This document shows, piece by piece, positions 54,784 to 63,013 of a stretch of DNA of 64,000 nucleotides. Every line of letters begins with the position of its first letter. Within the stretch, counting starts at the first letter, position 1. A model generated the notes under the pieces. The model ran no database searches and was not told where the DNA came from. It saw nothing but the letters and a program-made list of their open reading frames with translations. The position numbers were made by a program, and so were the translations under genes. Source of the DNA: CAZNXJ01 sp964577115 (GTDB lineage Bacteria > Planctomycetota > Planctomycetia > Pirellulales > Pirellulaceae); contig CAZNXJ010000004.1 of assembly GCA_964577115.1 (NCBI GenBank), forward strand, positions 1-64,000. Direction: 5' to 3'.

Positions 54784-55449
54784 ATGGCCGAAAACCGCCA
54801 TTTCGTCGTGATCGGGCTCGGCACATTCGGCCGCGCATTGGCCGAAAGGCTCTGTCAAAACCATTGCCGCGTGACCGGAATGGATGCAAACGCGATGCGC
54901 GTCGAAGAACTTAAGGACGTTCTCTACGAAGCCGTTATTGGCGATGCAACGGACCGCGAGGCGCTACAGCACCTGCCGCTGAAGTATGCCAACGGCGTGT
55001 TTATTAGCCTGGGGGAAGACATCACTCGCTCGCTACTGGCGACGCTGCACTGCAAGGAACTCGGCGCCAACCGCATCATCGTGAAAGGCGTCACGGACGA
55101 GCATGGAAAAATACTTAGCCGGCTCGGCGTCGAGCGGGTCGTGTACCCGGAAATCGAAATCGCTCGCCAAACCGCGGACAGGTACACGTGGCCCAATGTT
55201 GTCGATTTCCTGCCGATCGACCCCGAGTACAGCTTTGTCGAGATGGCGGTGCCAGAGACGTTCACCGGCAAGACGCTCCAGCAAATCAACCTGCGCCGGA
55301 AGTTGGGCGTCTGGGTCGTCGGCGTGAAAGATGTGCTCACTGGGAAACTTGAAATGTTTCCCGACGGTCAGTTCCAGTTCGGCGACGACCAACTTCTGCT
55401 CGTCGTTGGACGGCAAAAGGACCTTAGCCGCCTCCGCGAATTTCGATAA
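54784..55449 (+). CDS. trkA: TrkA/KtrA-type RCK regulatory subunit
   Basis: 221 residues, a single RCK_N plus RCK_C unit as in KtrA. VIGLGTFGRALAERL is the NAD/ATP-binding glycine motif with acidic residue MDANAMRVE after strand 2; GDATDREAL and ISLGEDI follow. The C-terminal TrkA-C domain includes LGVWVVGVKD. It gates the TrkH pore in response to nucleotides or NADH. Confidence 0.93.
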   Translation: MAENRHFVVIGLGTFGRALAERLCQNHCRVTGMDANAMRVEELKDVLYEAVIGDATDREALQHLPLKYANGVFISLGEDITRSLLATLHCKELGANRIIVKGVTDEHGKILSRLGVERVVYPEIEIARQTADRYTWPNVVDFLPIDPEYSFVEMAVPETFTGKTLQQINLRRKLGVWVVGVKDVLTGKLEMFPDGQFQFGDDQLLLVVGRQKDLSRLREFR

Positions 55450-55480
55450 ACCGCAACCAACCGCAAGGCCTCCAGCCGGT

Positions 55481-56641
55481 TCACTCCCAAGCCGGCGCAC
55501 GGGCAGTAAGCGTGCCGAGCCAGCGCGCTGCTTGCCACCAGTCGACTTGGCTGCCATCGAACGACAGTGTCAGCATGCAATGCCACGGAACGTGCTGGCA
55601 ATTCGTGCTAGGCGGCAACCCGAGCGGACGCGGTGCACCAAGGGTGAGAACGCAGCGTTCATCCTCGTCGATCAGTGGCGTACCGCAAGCGATACCAGGA
55701 GGACACTCAATGCAGCGAAAATTCGCCGCGCGGTCCGAGGACGTCGTCGCACTATCAAGGAGCGCGTCGGGCGATTGCTGCGGAGCCCAGCTCAGCAGCC
55801 GAGCCACCAGTTCCTCGCCATTCCAGGCGTCCCATCGCAAAACCAGCTCGCCCGACGCGGGTAACGGGCGAGAAAGTAATTCCGGAAACCCAACCAGCGC
55901 TTCGCCCACCTGCCACAAAAGGCCGGGCAGGTAGGCCGAGCGGTCGATCGGTTGCGCGGAGGAGGTAGCAGGCGGCGTAGGCGCTGTAAATCGCCAGTCG
56001 CTCTGAACGAACGCCATCGGCCGCACTCGCACTTGGCTTGAAACAAGCGGGCGGTTGGCCACCGTCTGATCGGCCGGCAGAGGCGTCAACACCGGCGTTA
56101 CCGCAGCGGGAGACGTATCGGGCGGCGATGTTAGCTGCGAAGGCTCCGCCGGTTCGGGGACCGGCTCAGGCGGCGGCGCGGGGATGTCGCGATATTGAAT
56201 GCGGCCGTTCGGCCCCGTTCCTTTTAGCGTCGCCAGATCGATGCCCCGCTCGGCCGCAGCGCGCCGGGCCCGTGGCGTGCTGCGCGGGCGCCGCGTGAGC
56301 GGAATGGCTTTCGCGAGGCGCGTGGCCAAGCGCCGGTCGAGCCGCATGGGCAGGCGCGCCGGCAGAGCGGGAGGCTCGGCCAGTGCATCCGGCGGTTCGT
56401 TCATGCCGACAATGCGCCCTAGCTCGACATGGCGCGCCAGGCGCGTTCCCAGCCGGTGCGGCGGGCGGCGGACGCGCAAGAATCCTTCGTGATGAGCGAC
56501 GAGGGGCACGGGAACATCGTCGATCGACAGCAGGCACACCGGCGTCGATTTCGCGACCCATGCACCGTCTTCCTTCAACCAGCGCTTCAGCACCGCGCTG
56601 CCGCTCCAGCCGACGTGAGGAACTACGAGTCGCTGTGGCAT
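55481..56641 (-). CDS. Degenerate E2-like subunit (no lipoyl lysine, no catalytic HxxxDG)
   Basis: 386 residues. The N-terminal lipoyl-like domain keeps the fold (LVVPHVG, KEDGAWVAKSTPVCLLS) but the lipoylation motif DK(A/V) reads DDV, so Asp42 stands where the modified Lys should be. A well-preserved peripheral-subunit-binding domain follows (PRARRAAAERGID and LKGTGPNGRI). The C-terminal part is a short, diverged acyltransferase fold ending MLTLSFDGSQVDWWQAARWL; the usual DHRxxDG has lost its His. It can neither carry an acyl group nor transfer one, but could still bind E1 or E3. It directly follows E1beta (15 bases). Confidence 0.82.
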   Translation of the reverse strand: MPQRLVVPHVGWSGSAVLKRWLKEDGAWVAKSTPVCLLSIDDVPVPLVAHHEGFLRVRRPPHRLGTRLARHVELGRIVGMNEPPDALAEPPALPARLPMRLDRRLATRLAKAIPLTRRPRSTPRARRAAAERGIDLATLKGTGPNGRIQYRDIPAPPPEPVPEPAEPSQLTSPPDTSPAAVTPVLTPLPADQTVANRPLVSSQVRVRPMAFVQSDWRFTAPTPPATSSAQPIDRSAYLPGLLWQVGEALVGFPELLSRPLPASGELVLRWDAWNGEELVARLLSWAPQQSPDALLDSATTSSDRAANFRCIECPPGIACGTPLIDEDERCVLTLGAPRPLGLPPSTNCQHVPWHCMLTLSFDGSQVDWWQAARWLGTLTARAPAWE

Positions 56642-56656
56642 CGAAGATCGTCCTCG

Positions 56657-57634
56657 TTATTCCTGCAGCAATTCGCGCAGCCCTCGCACGAGATCTTCCG
56701 TTTGGGGCGCGAATGCATCCTGGTCCACGGGGTTATAAGGTGCGGGCCAGGGCCGAGCGGTCAAGCGATGGATTGGTGCATCGAGATAATCGAACGCCTG
56801 CGCCGCAATCTCGGCCGCCACTTCAGCGCCAATGGAACACGGCCCGTATGCATCGTCCACGATCAATAAACGTCCGGTCTTCGTAACCGAGCGAGCGATC
56901 GTCACGATATCGAGCGGGGCGAGGCAGCGCAGATCGATCACCTCCACCGTTCGGCCCAGCTTGGCAATGCTGGCCGCGGCCTGGAGAGCCGGAGCCACCA
57001 GTGCACCGTATGTAACGAGCGTCACATCGTTCCCTTCGCGAAGAACTTCTCCCCGATCCAAACGCATCGGGGGCATCGCGTCGGGCACCTCGCCGCGCGA
57101 ACCAAGCAGCGCTTTGTGTTCAAGCAGTACGACGGGCTCGTCGGCCTTCACGGCCGCCTGAAGCAATCCGCGGACGCTGCGCGGAGCGGATGGCGCGACA
57201 ACGTGTAGCCCGGGAAGATTCACCAGCAGCGAATGGTGATTTCCGGATTGCAACGGTCCCGAACCAAGAGCGGCGCCGACGGCGACGCGGATCACCAGCG
57301 GCAAACGCACGTGCTCGCCCAATAGCGCGGGCCAGTTCGCGGCATACTGTACCAGCTCGCCCGCTCCATACAGCAGCGATTCGCTCGACAGCAAATCGAC
57401 AACCGGTCGCGCCCCGGCGACCGCGGCGCCGATACAGAAACCAATCAAGCTGCGTTCGAAGCCAGCTACCTCGACGACCCGCTGGGCACCAAAGCGTTCC
57501 ATCAAACCGCGCGTCGTTCCATAGGTGCCGCCAAACTGCCCCACGTTGGCGCCGACGACGAAGCACTGCGGATCATGCGCCATGGCGTCGCTGAGCGCCT
57601 CGCGAGCGGCTTCCAGATAGCTTTTCTCAGGCAT
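56657..57634 (-). CDS. TPP-dependent dehydrogenase E1 beta subunit-like
   Basis: 325 residues; ATG 57634 overlaps the E1alpha stop by 8 bases. The transketolase-type pyrimidine domain retains the TPP-activating Glu (GFERSLIGFCIGAAVAG aligns with the family's SExG...GAA) and the later block NLPGLHVVAPSAPRSVRGLL with EPVVLLEHKAL. The C-terminal domain has DLRCLAPLD. It differs from standard E1beta around the E2-contact region (VDLLSSESLLYGAGELVQYAANWPA in family order). With E1alpha it should decarboxylate a 2-oxo acid or acetoin. Confidence 0.86.
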   Translation of the reverse strand: MPEKSYLEAAREALSDAMAHDPQCFVVGANVGQFGGTYGTTRGLMERFGAQRVVEVAGFERSLIGFCIGAAVAGARPVVDLLSSESLLYGAGELVQYAANWPALLGEHVRLPLVIRVAVGAALGSGPLQSGNHHSLLVNLPGLHVVAPSAPRSVRGLLQAAVKADEPVVLLEHKALLGSRGEVPDAMPPMRLDRGEVLREGNDVTLVTYGALVAPALQAAASIAKLGRTVEVIDLRCLAPLDIVTIARSVTKTGRLLIVDDAYGPCSIGAEVAAEIAAQAFDYLDAPIHRLTARPWPAPYNPVDQDAFAPQTEDLVRGLRELLQE

Positions 57635-58604
57635 CGCCCGACCTCCCCATCGCATTGCCAGGCATATCGCGAGCGGGCGCGTAATTGCTGGCAGCCGCTG
57701 CGGCGTGTGCGGCATCCACTTCGCGCTGTACCTCGGCGTCGATCGCCCGTAACTCGGCGCTCGTGGCGAACTCGCTCTCAATCAATCGATCGGCAAGGAT
57801 CTTGAGTGGATCAGCGGCGGCCTGCGACCGCGCGCCGATCGGCGGCGGATCGGACTCGGAATGTGGCCGCGGGCGGTCGATCGAGCAGGCTAGCAGCGAT
57901 GGCTTCTGGGACTCCCGTGCTCGGCGCAAACCTTCGTAGGCGGCGGCATAGACCGAGGCCACGTCGTTCCCATCGACGTCTGCGCTGTGGACGTCGTAAT
58001 CTTTGACGCGCAGGGCGAGCCGACCCTGGGCGATGACCTGGTCGGCCGGCATCCGCCCGGCATAGCCGTTGGCTTCATAAATGAACAGCACGGGCAATTG
58101 GTGCCGCCCCGCAAAGTTCAGCCCCTCGTGGAAGGCCCCCGAGATCGCGGCGGATTCGCCGAAATAGCACACCGCGACGCGGCCCTCATGCAGCAGGCGG
58201 CACGCATAGGCGGCACCCACCGCGTGTACGATCGTATTACCCGGTGTGCCGCCGCTGCCGTACATGCCACGGGCCGGGTCCGACAAAAGCGTGGGGCCCG
58301 CGCGCCCCTGCACACAACCGGCAGCGCGCCCGTACACTTCGGCAAATACGTCTTCGAGCGGCACCGCTCGAGCTACGGCCTGGCACGGGCTATGGTGGTT
58401 GCCGAACACCAGATCGGTCGCGGCGAGATGATGGCCGACGCCGACATATACTGCCTCGTGTCCCGCCGCGCTAAAATACTCGCCCGGCACCAGGCCTTCA
58501 GACGCCGATTTCACCAGCCGCTCGTCACAACGCCGAACACGCAGCATTTGGCGATAGAGCAGCAGCAGCGTATCGGCCAGCAGCACGAGCTTCGCGGGTT
58601 TCAC
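57627..58604 (-). CDS. TPP-dependent dehydrogenase E1 alpha subunit-like
   Basis: 325 residues, GTG start with GGAG 8 bases upstream. Blocks: YRQMLRVRRCDERL, YFSAAGHEAVYVG, YGRAAGCVQGRAG, GTPGNTIVHAVGAAYA. The TPP/Mg motif reads YFGESAAISGAFHEGLNFA, so the usual GDG has become GES. The C-terminal DRPRPHSESD keeps the phosphorylation-loop His. The usual GGSMH sequence reads AGPTLL. These changes suggest a diverged substrate or mechanism. It is the first gene of a three-gene unit with E1beta and the degenerate E2. Confidence 0.86.
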   Translation of the reverse strand: MKPAKLVLLADTLLLLYRQMLRVRRCDERLVKSASEGLVPGEYFSAAGHEAVYVGVGHHLAATDLVFGNHHSPCQAVARAVPLEDVFAEVYGRAAGCVQGRAGPTLLSDPARGMYGSGGTPGNTIVHAVGAAYACRLLHEGRVAVCYFGESAAISGAFHEGLNFAGRHQLPVLFIYEANGYAGRMPADQVIAQGRLALRVKDYDVHSADVDGNDVASVYAAAYEGLRRARESQKPSLLACSIDRPRPHSESDPPPIGARSQAAADPLKILADRLIESEFATSAELRAIDAEVQREVDAAHAAAAASNYAPARDMPGNAMGRSGDA

Positions 58605-58779
58605 TACATCGTCTCCGTACTCGGAATCGGCAAGGTCCGTAATTTAATTCGGCAGAGTGCGCGAAAGAAGAGCAGCTGCCCCAGTTCCTCGGAGGCTGTT
58701 CTCCCTTCCAGCCAGCCGAGCCAATTGATGCTAGACTGATCGCCACGCGCGAGGCAATTCATCCTTCCTATCCGAACCT

Positions 58780-59883
58780 ATGGTTCATTTCATGCAACCA
58801 GGCAGTACAAAACAGCACATCGACACACCGGCACTCTGTATTGATCTCGAGGCGCTTGACGCCAACATCCAGGCCATGGTAGAGCTCTGCCGAGAAGCCG
58901 GCGTGGACTGGCGTCCCCACGCCAAGTGCCATAAGTCCCCGCACCTGGCTCAGCGGCTCATCCAGGCAGGCGCCATCGGCGTGACGTGCGCGAAACTGGG
59001 AGAAGCCGAAGTGATGGGCGCGGCCGGGATTCGCGATCTGTTGATCGCGAACATGATCGTCGGGCCTCTCAAAGTGGCGAGGCTCGTCGAGCTCTGCCGA
59101 ATCGCCGACCCGATCGTATGTGTGGATGCCGTCGAGCAGGCCGAGCCGATCTCGCGCGCGATGGCGGATGCCGGGCTGTCGGTGCGAGTGCTGCTCGAAA
59201 TCGACATCGGCCTGCACCGTGTCGGCGTAGCGCCGGGCGAGCCGGCTTTGCAGTTGGCCCGGCGAGTGGCCGAACTACCCGGTTTGCGATTTGCCGGCGT
59301 GATGGGTTACGAAGGCCATACACTGCTAATCGCCGACCCGGCTGAGAAGGCCGAAAAGATTCGCGAGTCATTAAACCAGCTGACGGAAACGCGCGAGCTG
59401 CTCGAGAGCCAAGGGCTCGCTTGCGAAATCGTATCCTGTGGCGGTACGGGCTCGTTCGAGTACTCGGTACGTCATCCGGGCATTACCGAGATCCAAGCGG
59501 GTGGCGGCATCTTCATGGACGAGTTTTACCGGAACTGCTGTCACGTGACAGGGCTGCGTCAGGCACTGACGGTGCTCTGCACGGTCACTAGCCGTCCGGC
59601 CGAGGATCGCGCGATCATCGACGCCGGACGGAAGACGATGAACCTCGAGCTGCAAAAACCGCAGCCGATCGATCTACCGGGGGCCGAACTGATGTTCCTG
59701 TCGGCCGAGCACGGGGCACTGAAGTTGGGAGCCGAAACGCCGCCACTTCGCATTGGTGACCGCATCGAATTTGTTCCCGGATATGGGGATTTTACGACCG
59801 TGCTACACGACCAATTCCACGTCTTTCGCGGCGATCGGCTCGAAGCCATCTGGCCGCTGCTGGGCCGCGGGCGGCTGCAATAG
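58780..59883 (+). CDS. DSD1-family PLP-dependent enzyme (D-threonine aldolase/D-serine dehydratase type)
   Basis: 367 residues, fold-type III (alanine-racemase-like N-terminal barrel). DTPALCIDLEALDANI and WRPHAKCHKSP are typical, the latter with the PLP Lys K49; CGGTGSFEY and GGGIFMDEFY bind the phosphate. The C-terminal metal site normally reads HCD or HxD; here it is PGYGDFTTVLHDQFHVFRG, so the His and Cys ligands are missing but the Asp stays. Other family members with YxD exist as I recall, so it may be active with another substrate. Start 58780 or 58792 is unclear. Confidence 0.86.
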   Translation: MVHFMQPGSTKQHIDTPALCIDLEALDANIQAMVELCREAGVDWRPHAKCHKSPHLAQRLIQAGAIGVTCAKLGEAEVMGAAGIRDLLIANMIVGPLKVARLVELCRIADPIVCVDAVEQAEPISRAMADAGLSVRVLLEIDIGLHRVGVAPGEPALQLARRVAELPGLRFAGVMGYEGHTLLIADPAEKAEKIRESLNQLTETRELLESQGLACEIVSCGGTGSFEYSVRHPGITEIQAGGGIFMDEFYRNCCHVTGLRQALTVLCTVTSRPAEDRAIIDAGRKTMNLELQKPQPIDLPGAELMFLSAEHGALKLGAETPPLRIGDRIEFVPGYGDFTTVLHDQFHVFRGDRLEAIWPLLGRGRLQ

Positions 59884-59898
59884 GGCGGGTTTTGAAAA

Positions 59899-59915
59899 TT
59901 CGAAAAATTTTCGAA
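59899..59915. promoter_or_regulatory. AT-rich palindrome after the PLP-enzyme gene
   Basis: TTCGAAAAATTTTCGAA is a perfect inverted repeat around one central base. It lies 16 bases after the stop of the PLP enzyme and 19 bases before the -35 box of the promoter at 59934. It could be an operator for that promoter or the terminator of the PLP-enzyme transcript. Confidence 0.45.
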
Positions 59916-59933
59916 AGTCGCTCGCGCGAATAG

Positions 59934-59962
59934 TTGCATTCCAGCCGCTCGATAGATACGAT
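59934..59962 (+). promoter_or_regulatory. Promoter-like sequence ahead of the two-hairpin RNA
   Basis: TTGCAT (59934-59939) and TACGAT (59957-59962) are exactly 17 bp apart. Transcription would start near A59969, just before hairpin 1. Confidence 0.45.
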
Positions 59963-59968
59963 GCGTGC

Positions 59969-60051
59969 AACTGAATCAGCCGTTAGTTGCCTGCCCCAAC
60001 TAACGGACTGCGAGGCCATCGATTCCTGCCCCATCGATGGCCTTCTTTTTT
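59969..60051 (+). ncRNA. Candidate ~83-nt small RNA (or attenuated leader) with two identical-loop hairpins
   Basis: Hairpin 1: CCGTTAGTTG (59980-59989) with CAACTAACGG (59997-60006), perfect 10 bp, extended by CAG/CTG across a one-base bulge. Hairpin 2: GGCCATCGAT (60014-60023) with ATCGATGGCC (60033-60042), perfect 10 bp. Both loops contain the same 8-mer CCTGCCCC (59990-59997, 60025-60032). Promoter, two stems and a terminating U-tract is the usual layout of a trans-acting small RNA; C-rich loops could pair with G-rich ribosome-binding sites. Alternatively it is the attenuator leader of the ATPase gene at 60075. Confidence 0.55.
60014..60051 (+). terminator. Intrinsic terminator upstream of the ABC ATPase gene
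   Basis: The perfect 10-bp stem of hairpin 2, rich in GC at its base, is followed directly by TTCTTTTTT (60043-60051). It ends 23 bases before the ATG at 60075. Confidence 0.75.
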
Positions 60052-60074
60052 GCGCCTCACGAACCAATGCCCGC

Positions 60075-61199
60075 ATGGCTGAAGTCCGGCTGGAATCCGT
60101 CACGAAACAGTACGGCAAAACGGTGGCCGTCGATCGTGTGGATCTGGAGGTGCGCGATCGCGAGTTCCTAGTACTGCTCGGCCCTTCAGGGTGCGGCAAG
60201 TCGACCACCCTGCGGATGATCGCTGGGCTGGAAGAGATTTCGGCGGGAACGATCCGCATTGGCGACCGGATCGTCAACGACGTCGCACCAAAGGATCGCG
60301 ACGTAGCGATGGTCTTTCAGAACTACGCGCTGTACCCGCACATGAACGTCTATCAAAACATGGCGTTCGGGCTGCGCATGCGGCGCACGCCGAAGGCGGA
60401 AATCGACCGCCGCATTCGCTCGGCAGCTGCGACGCTCGACATCGAAGGCCTGCTCAAACGTAAGCCCTGGCAATTGTCAGGAGGCGAACGGCAGCGGGTG
60501 GCGGTGGGCCGAGCGATCGTGCGCGATCCGGCCGTGTTTTTGTTTGATGAGCCGCTGAGCAACCTCGATGCGAAGCTGCGCGTGGTGATGCGTTCCGAAT
60601 TAGTGCGACTTCAGGAGCAACTCCGTACAACGACGATATACGTCACGCATGACCAGGTTGACGCGATGATGATGGGGCATCGCATCGCGGTGATGAACCA
60701 GGGCCGCGTACAGCAAATCGGCCCGCCGCTGGATGTGTACGCGCGGCCGGCGAACCAATTTGTGGCCGAGTTCATTGGTAGCCCGCCGATGAACCTCATT
60801 CCGGCGGAGGTCGTCGCGGATGGCGGTCGGTTGTGGCTCGACTCGGCGGCCGGGCGTCTGGTGGTGCCGAACGCCATTGCGGGTCGTTTGCGTGATGATG
60901 GAGTACGGCGGGTGTCCTGGGGCATCCGCCCGGAAGATCTGCGTGTCCTCGGGTCCGATGTTCCGCCGGACACCATCGCGACGATCGCCGCGCGCGCTCG
61001 GATCGTACACCAGCTCGGACATGAAACCATTGTGGAAGCCGAAGCCGGCGAACCGCCGCTGCCCATTACGCTGCGCTTGGTGGGCGCTCCACCCGAACGT
61101 GGCAGCCCCATGACGCTCGGCGTCCCCGCGGATCGGCTCCACATCTTCGACGCTGTCTCGGGTACGGCGCTGCGAGCGCCCGAAAGCAACCACGGATGA
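60075..61199 (+). CDS. MalK/UgpC-type ABC transporter ATPase, orphan
   Basis: 374 residues. Walker A GPSGCGKST, Q-loop MVFQNYALYPHM, signature LSGGERQRVAVGRAI, Walker B FLFDEPLSNLDAKLR and the switch THDQ are intact. A C-terminal OB-type (TOBE) domain of ~130 residues, with SWGIRPEDL, marks the carbohydrate-uptake MalK/UgpC class. It should energise import of a sugar or glycerol phosphate, but no permease or binding protein lies in the window, so it may serve distant transporters. ATG 60075 begins the conserved N-terminus; no Shine-Dalgarno sequence is visible there. Confidence 0.93.
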   Translation: MAEVRLESVTKQYGKTVAVDRVDLEVRDREFLVLLGPSGCGKSTTLRMIAGLEEISAGTIRIGDRIVNDVAPKDRDVAMVFQNYALYPHMNVYQNMAFGLRMRRTPKAEIDRRIRSAAATLDIEGLLKRKPWQLSGGERQRVAVGRAIVRDPAVFLFDEPLSNLDAKLRVVMRSELVRLQEQLRTTTIYVTHDQVDAMMMGHRIAVMNQGRVQQIGPPLDVYARPANQFVAEFIGSPPMNLIPAEVVADGGRLWLDSAAGRLVVPNAIAGRLRDDGVRRVSWGIRPEDLRVLGSDVPPDTIATIAARARIVHQLGHETIVEAEAGEPPLPITLRLVGAPPERGSPMTLGVPADRLHIFDAVSGTALRAPESNHG

Positions 61200-61366
61200 A
61201 CTCACGTGCGCGGATCGGAGGCAGCCCCTCATCCGTACCGATCCGGGTCGATGCATCTTTCCTTCCGCCCCCCTGCTCGATCCCGCACAACCGGCATAAC
61301 CGCTTGGGCCTGCCCTCGACGTGGCCTGGGTGCAACGTCTTGCTCTCCGCCCGCGCAAGTTTGGCG

Positions 61367-61397
61367 ACCTAATCTTTAGGTAGAGCGGGGTACCTAA
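61367..61397 (+). promoter_or_regulatory. Leader with alternating ACCTAA/TTAGGT hairpins before the exopolysaccharide genes
   Basis: ACCTAA (61367-61372), TTAGGT (61376-61381) and ACCTAA (61392-61397) allow two mutually exclusive stems (1 with 2, or 2 with 3). An ACAACCGGCATAACC stretch at 61287-61301 partly matches the motif at 10227 and 30843. Confidence 0.35.
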
Positions 61398-61491
61398 GCG
61401 AAGGCCGTCGTGCGCTGCGTGCGTCATGGGGATGGGCCGATCGTCGGAATCCGCTCGGCATCCACGGATTTCGCCTTTCGGAACCGGACCA

Positions 61492-62979
61492 ATGGATCAC
61501 TTTGCTCGTTCCAGCCTCGCTCCGCGCGACGTATTTCGCATCCTTTTCCGCCACCGGCGGAAATTCCTCTTCTGCTTCTTCGGCACACTGGCCGTCGTCG
61601 TCTTGGGACTGGCCATCACGCCCCGCAAATACGTCTCGGAAGCCAAGTTGCTCGTCAAAATCGGGCGACAAAGCGTCAACCTCGATCCGGCAGCCACGGT
61701 CGGTAGCACGGTTTCCATCCAGGAATCGCGCGAAAGCGAAATCCGATCCGTGCTCGATGTGCTTGAGAGCCGCCTAATGCGCGAAAAGGTCGTGCACCGA
61801 GTCGGCGCTGCATCGATTATCGCGCAGGAACTCCTCGAACCCGAGGAAGACGTTGCTGGCCCGCGGTTCAGCTTGCTTCGCACCCTACGTGGCATGGTGA
61901 CGTGGATAATTCCTCGCGACGACGTCAGCCAACTGGAAAACGCGGTGCGTATCCTCGAACAGAGCATGGAGATTGAAGCGGGGAAGAAGTCGAGCGTCGT
62001 GACGATTCGGTGTAAGTCCGAATCGCCGTACCTCTCGCAGCGCATCGTCCAGGCCTACGTCGAGCAGTACCGCAACGAACACGTCGAAGTGAACTCGTCG
62101 GAGTCCTATCGTTTCTTCCAGAAACAGGTGGAGACGCTGCGTGAGGAACTCGAGCGAGCCAACAACGAGCTTAGTGAAACCAAAAGCGCCCTGGGCCTGA
62201 CAACCATCGAAGGGCAACGCGAGATCCTCGAAACCCAGATCAACAACCTGAACCGCGACATCGCGGAATCGGAGGCGAGCCTCTCCGCGGCGCTCGCCCG
62301 GACCGAAGCCCTCCGCCGCCGCCACCCCGAGCTAACGACCGAAGATCTGGCGATCGGTAGCGCGCTGACACAAACGGCCATCGATCAAATGCGCGACACG
62401 CTGTACGAGTTGCAGATCCGCGAGCGCGAAATGGTGTCGAAGTACGAACCTTCGCACCCGGCGCTGACCGCGATTCGCGAGCAGGTCGATCAAGTCGAAG
62501 CGATTCTTAGCCTCCAGGAGCTGCGCATCGAAGCGGCTCAGATCGCCACGCTGAAAGCGCGCATTGCCGCGTTTGAACGCCGGCACGCGGATGCCCTAGA
62601 TAAGCTCCGCCTGCTGAACCGGCACGAAGTCGAGATGGCGGAACTCGAGCGGCGTGTCGAGTTGCTGCGTACGAACTACCGCACGTACGCCGACAAGATG
62701 GAACAAGCTCGCATCGCCCAAGCCCTTGATGAAGAACAAGTCACCAACTTGAAGCTCGTCCAGCCCGCATCGTTTGTTGCCAAAGCTGTTAGCCCGAAGG
62801 CCGGCGTGATCCTGTTCCTCGGACTCTTCGTCGCGACGTTCGGGAGCCTCGGCACGGCGCTATTATGTGAGTTCTTCGACCAGTCGCTGAAAACGCCGCA
62901 GCAGGTGGAAGCCGCCCTCGACCTGCCGGTGCTGCTGTCGATTCCCTACGTGAAACGGCAATCGATCTTGCTGAACTAG
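61492..62979 (+). CDS. Wzz/GumC-type polysaccharide chain-length protein
   Basis: 495 residues. Two membrane segments (about residues 24-42, KFLFCFFGTLAVVVLGLAI, and near the C-terminus, AGVILFLGLFVATFGSLGTAL) flank a large periplasmic region of long coiled coil (residues ~190-430, Glu/Arg/Leu heptads). This is the polysaccharide co-polymerase topology. The cytoplasmic kinase part is separate, encoded downstream. ATG 61492 begins a positive-inside N-terminus; a longer frame to 61426 has no signal value. It should control exopolysaccharide chain length or export. Confidence 0.9.
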   Translation: MDHFARSSLAPRDVFRILFRHRRKFLFCFFGTLAVVVLGLAITPRKYVSEAKLLVKIGRQSVNLDPAATVGSTVSIQESRESEIRSVLDVLESRLMREKVVHRVGAASIIAQELLEPEEDVAGPRFSLLRTLRGMVTWIIPRDDVSQLENAVRILEQSMEIEAGKKSSVVTIRCKSESPYLSQRIVQAYVEQYRNEHVEVNSSESYRFFQKQVETLREELERANNELSETKSALGLTTIEGQREILETQINNLNRDIAESEASLSAALARTEALRRRHPELTTEDLAIGSALTQTAIDQMRDTLYELQIREREMVSKYEPSHPALTAIREQVDQVEAILSLQELRIEAAQIATLKARIAAFERRHADALDKLRLLNRHEVEMAELERRVELLRTNYRTYADKMEQARIAQALDEEQVTNLKLVQPASFVAKAVSPKAGVILFLGLFVATFGSLGTALLCEFFDQSLKTPQQVEAALDLPVLLSIPYVKRQSILLN

Positions 62980-63013
62980 ATGCGTTGGGGACACATCCCG
63001 AAGGAATATCACC

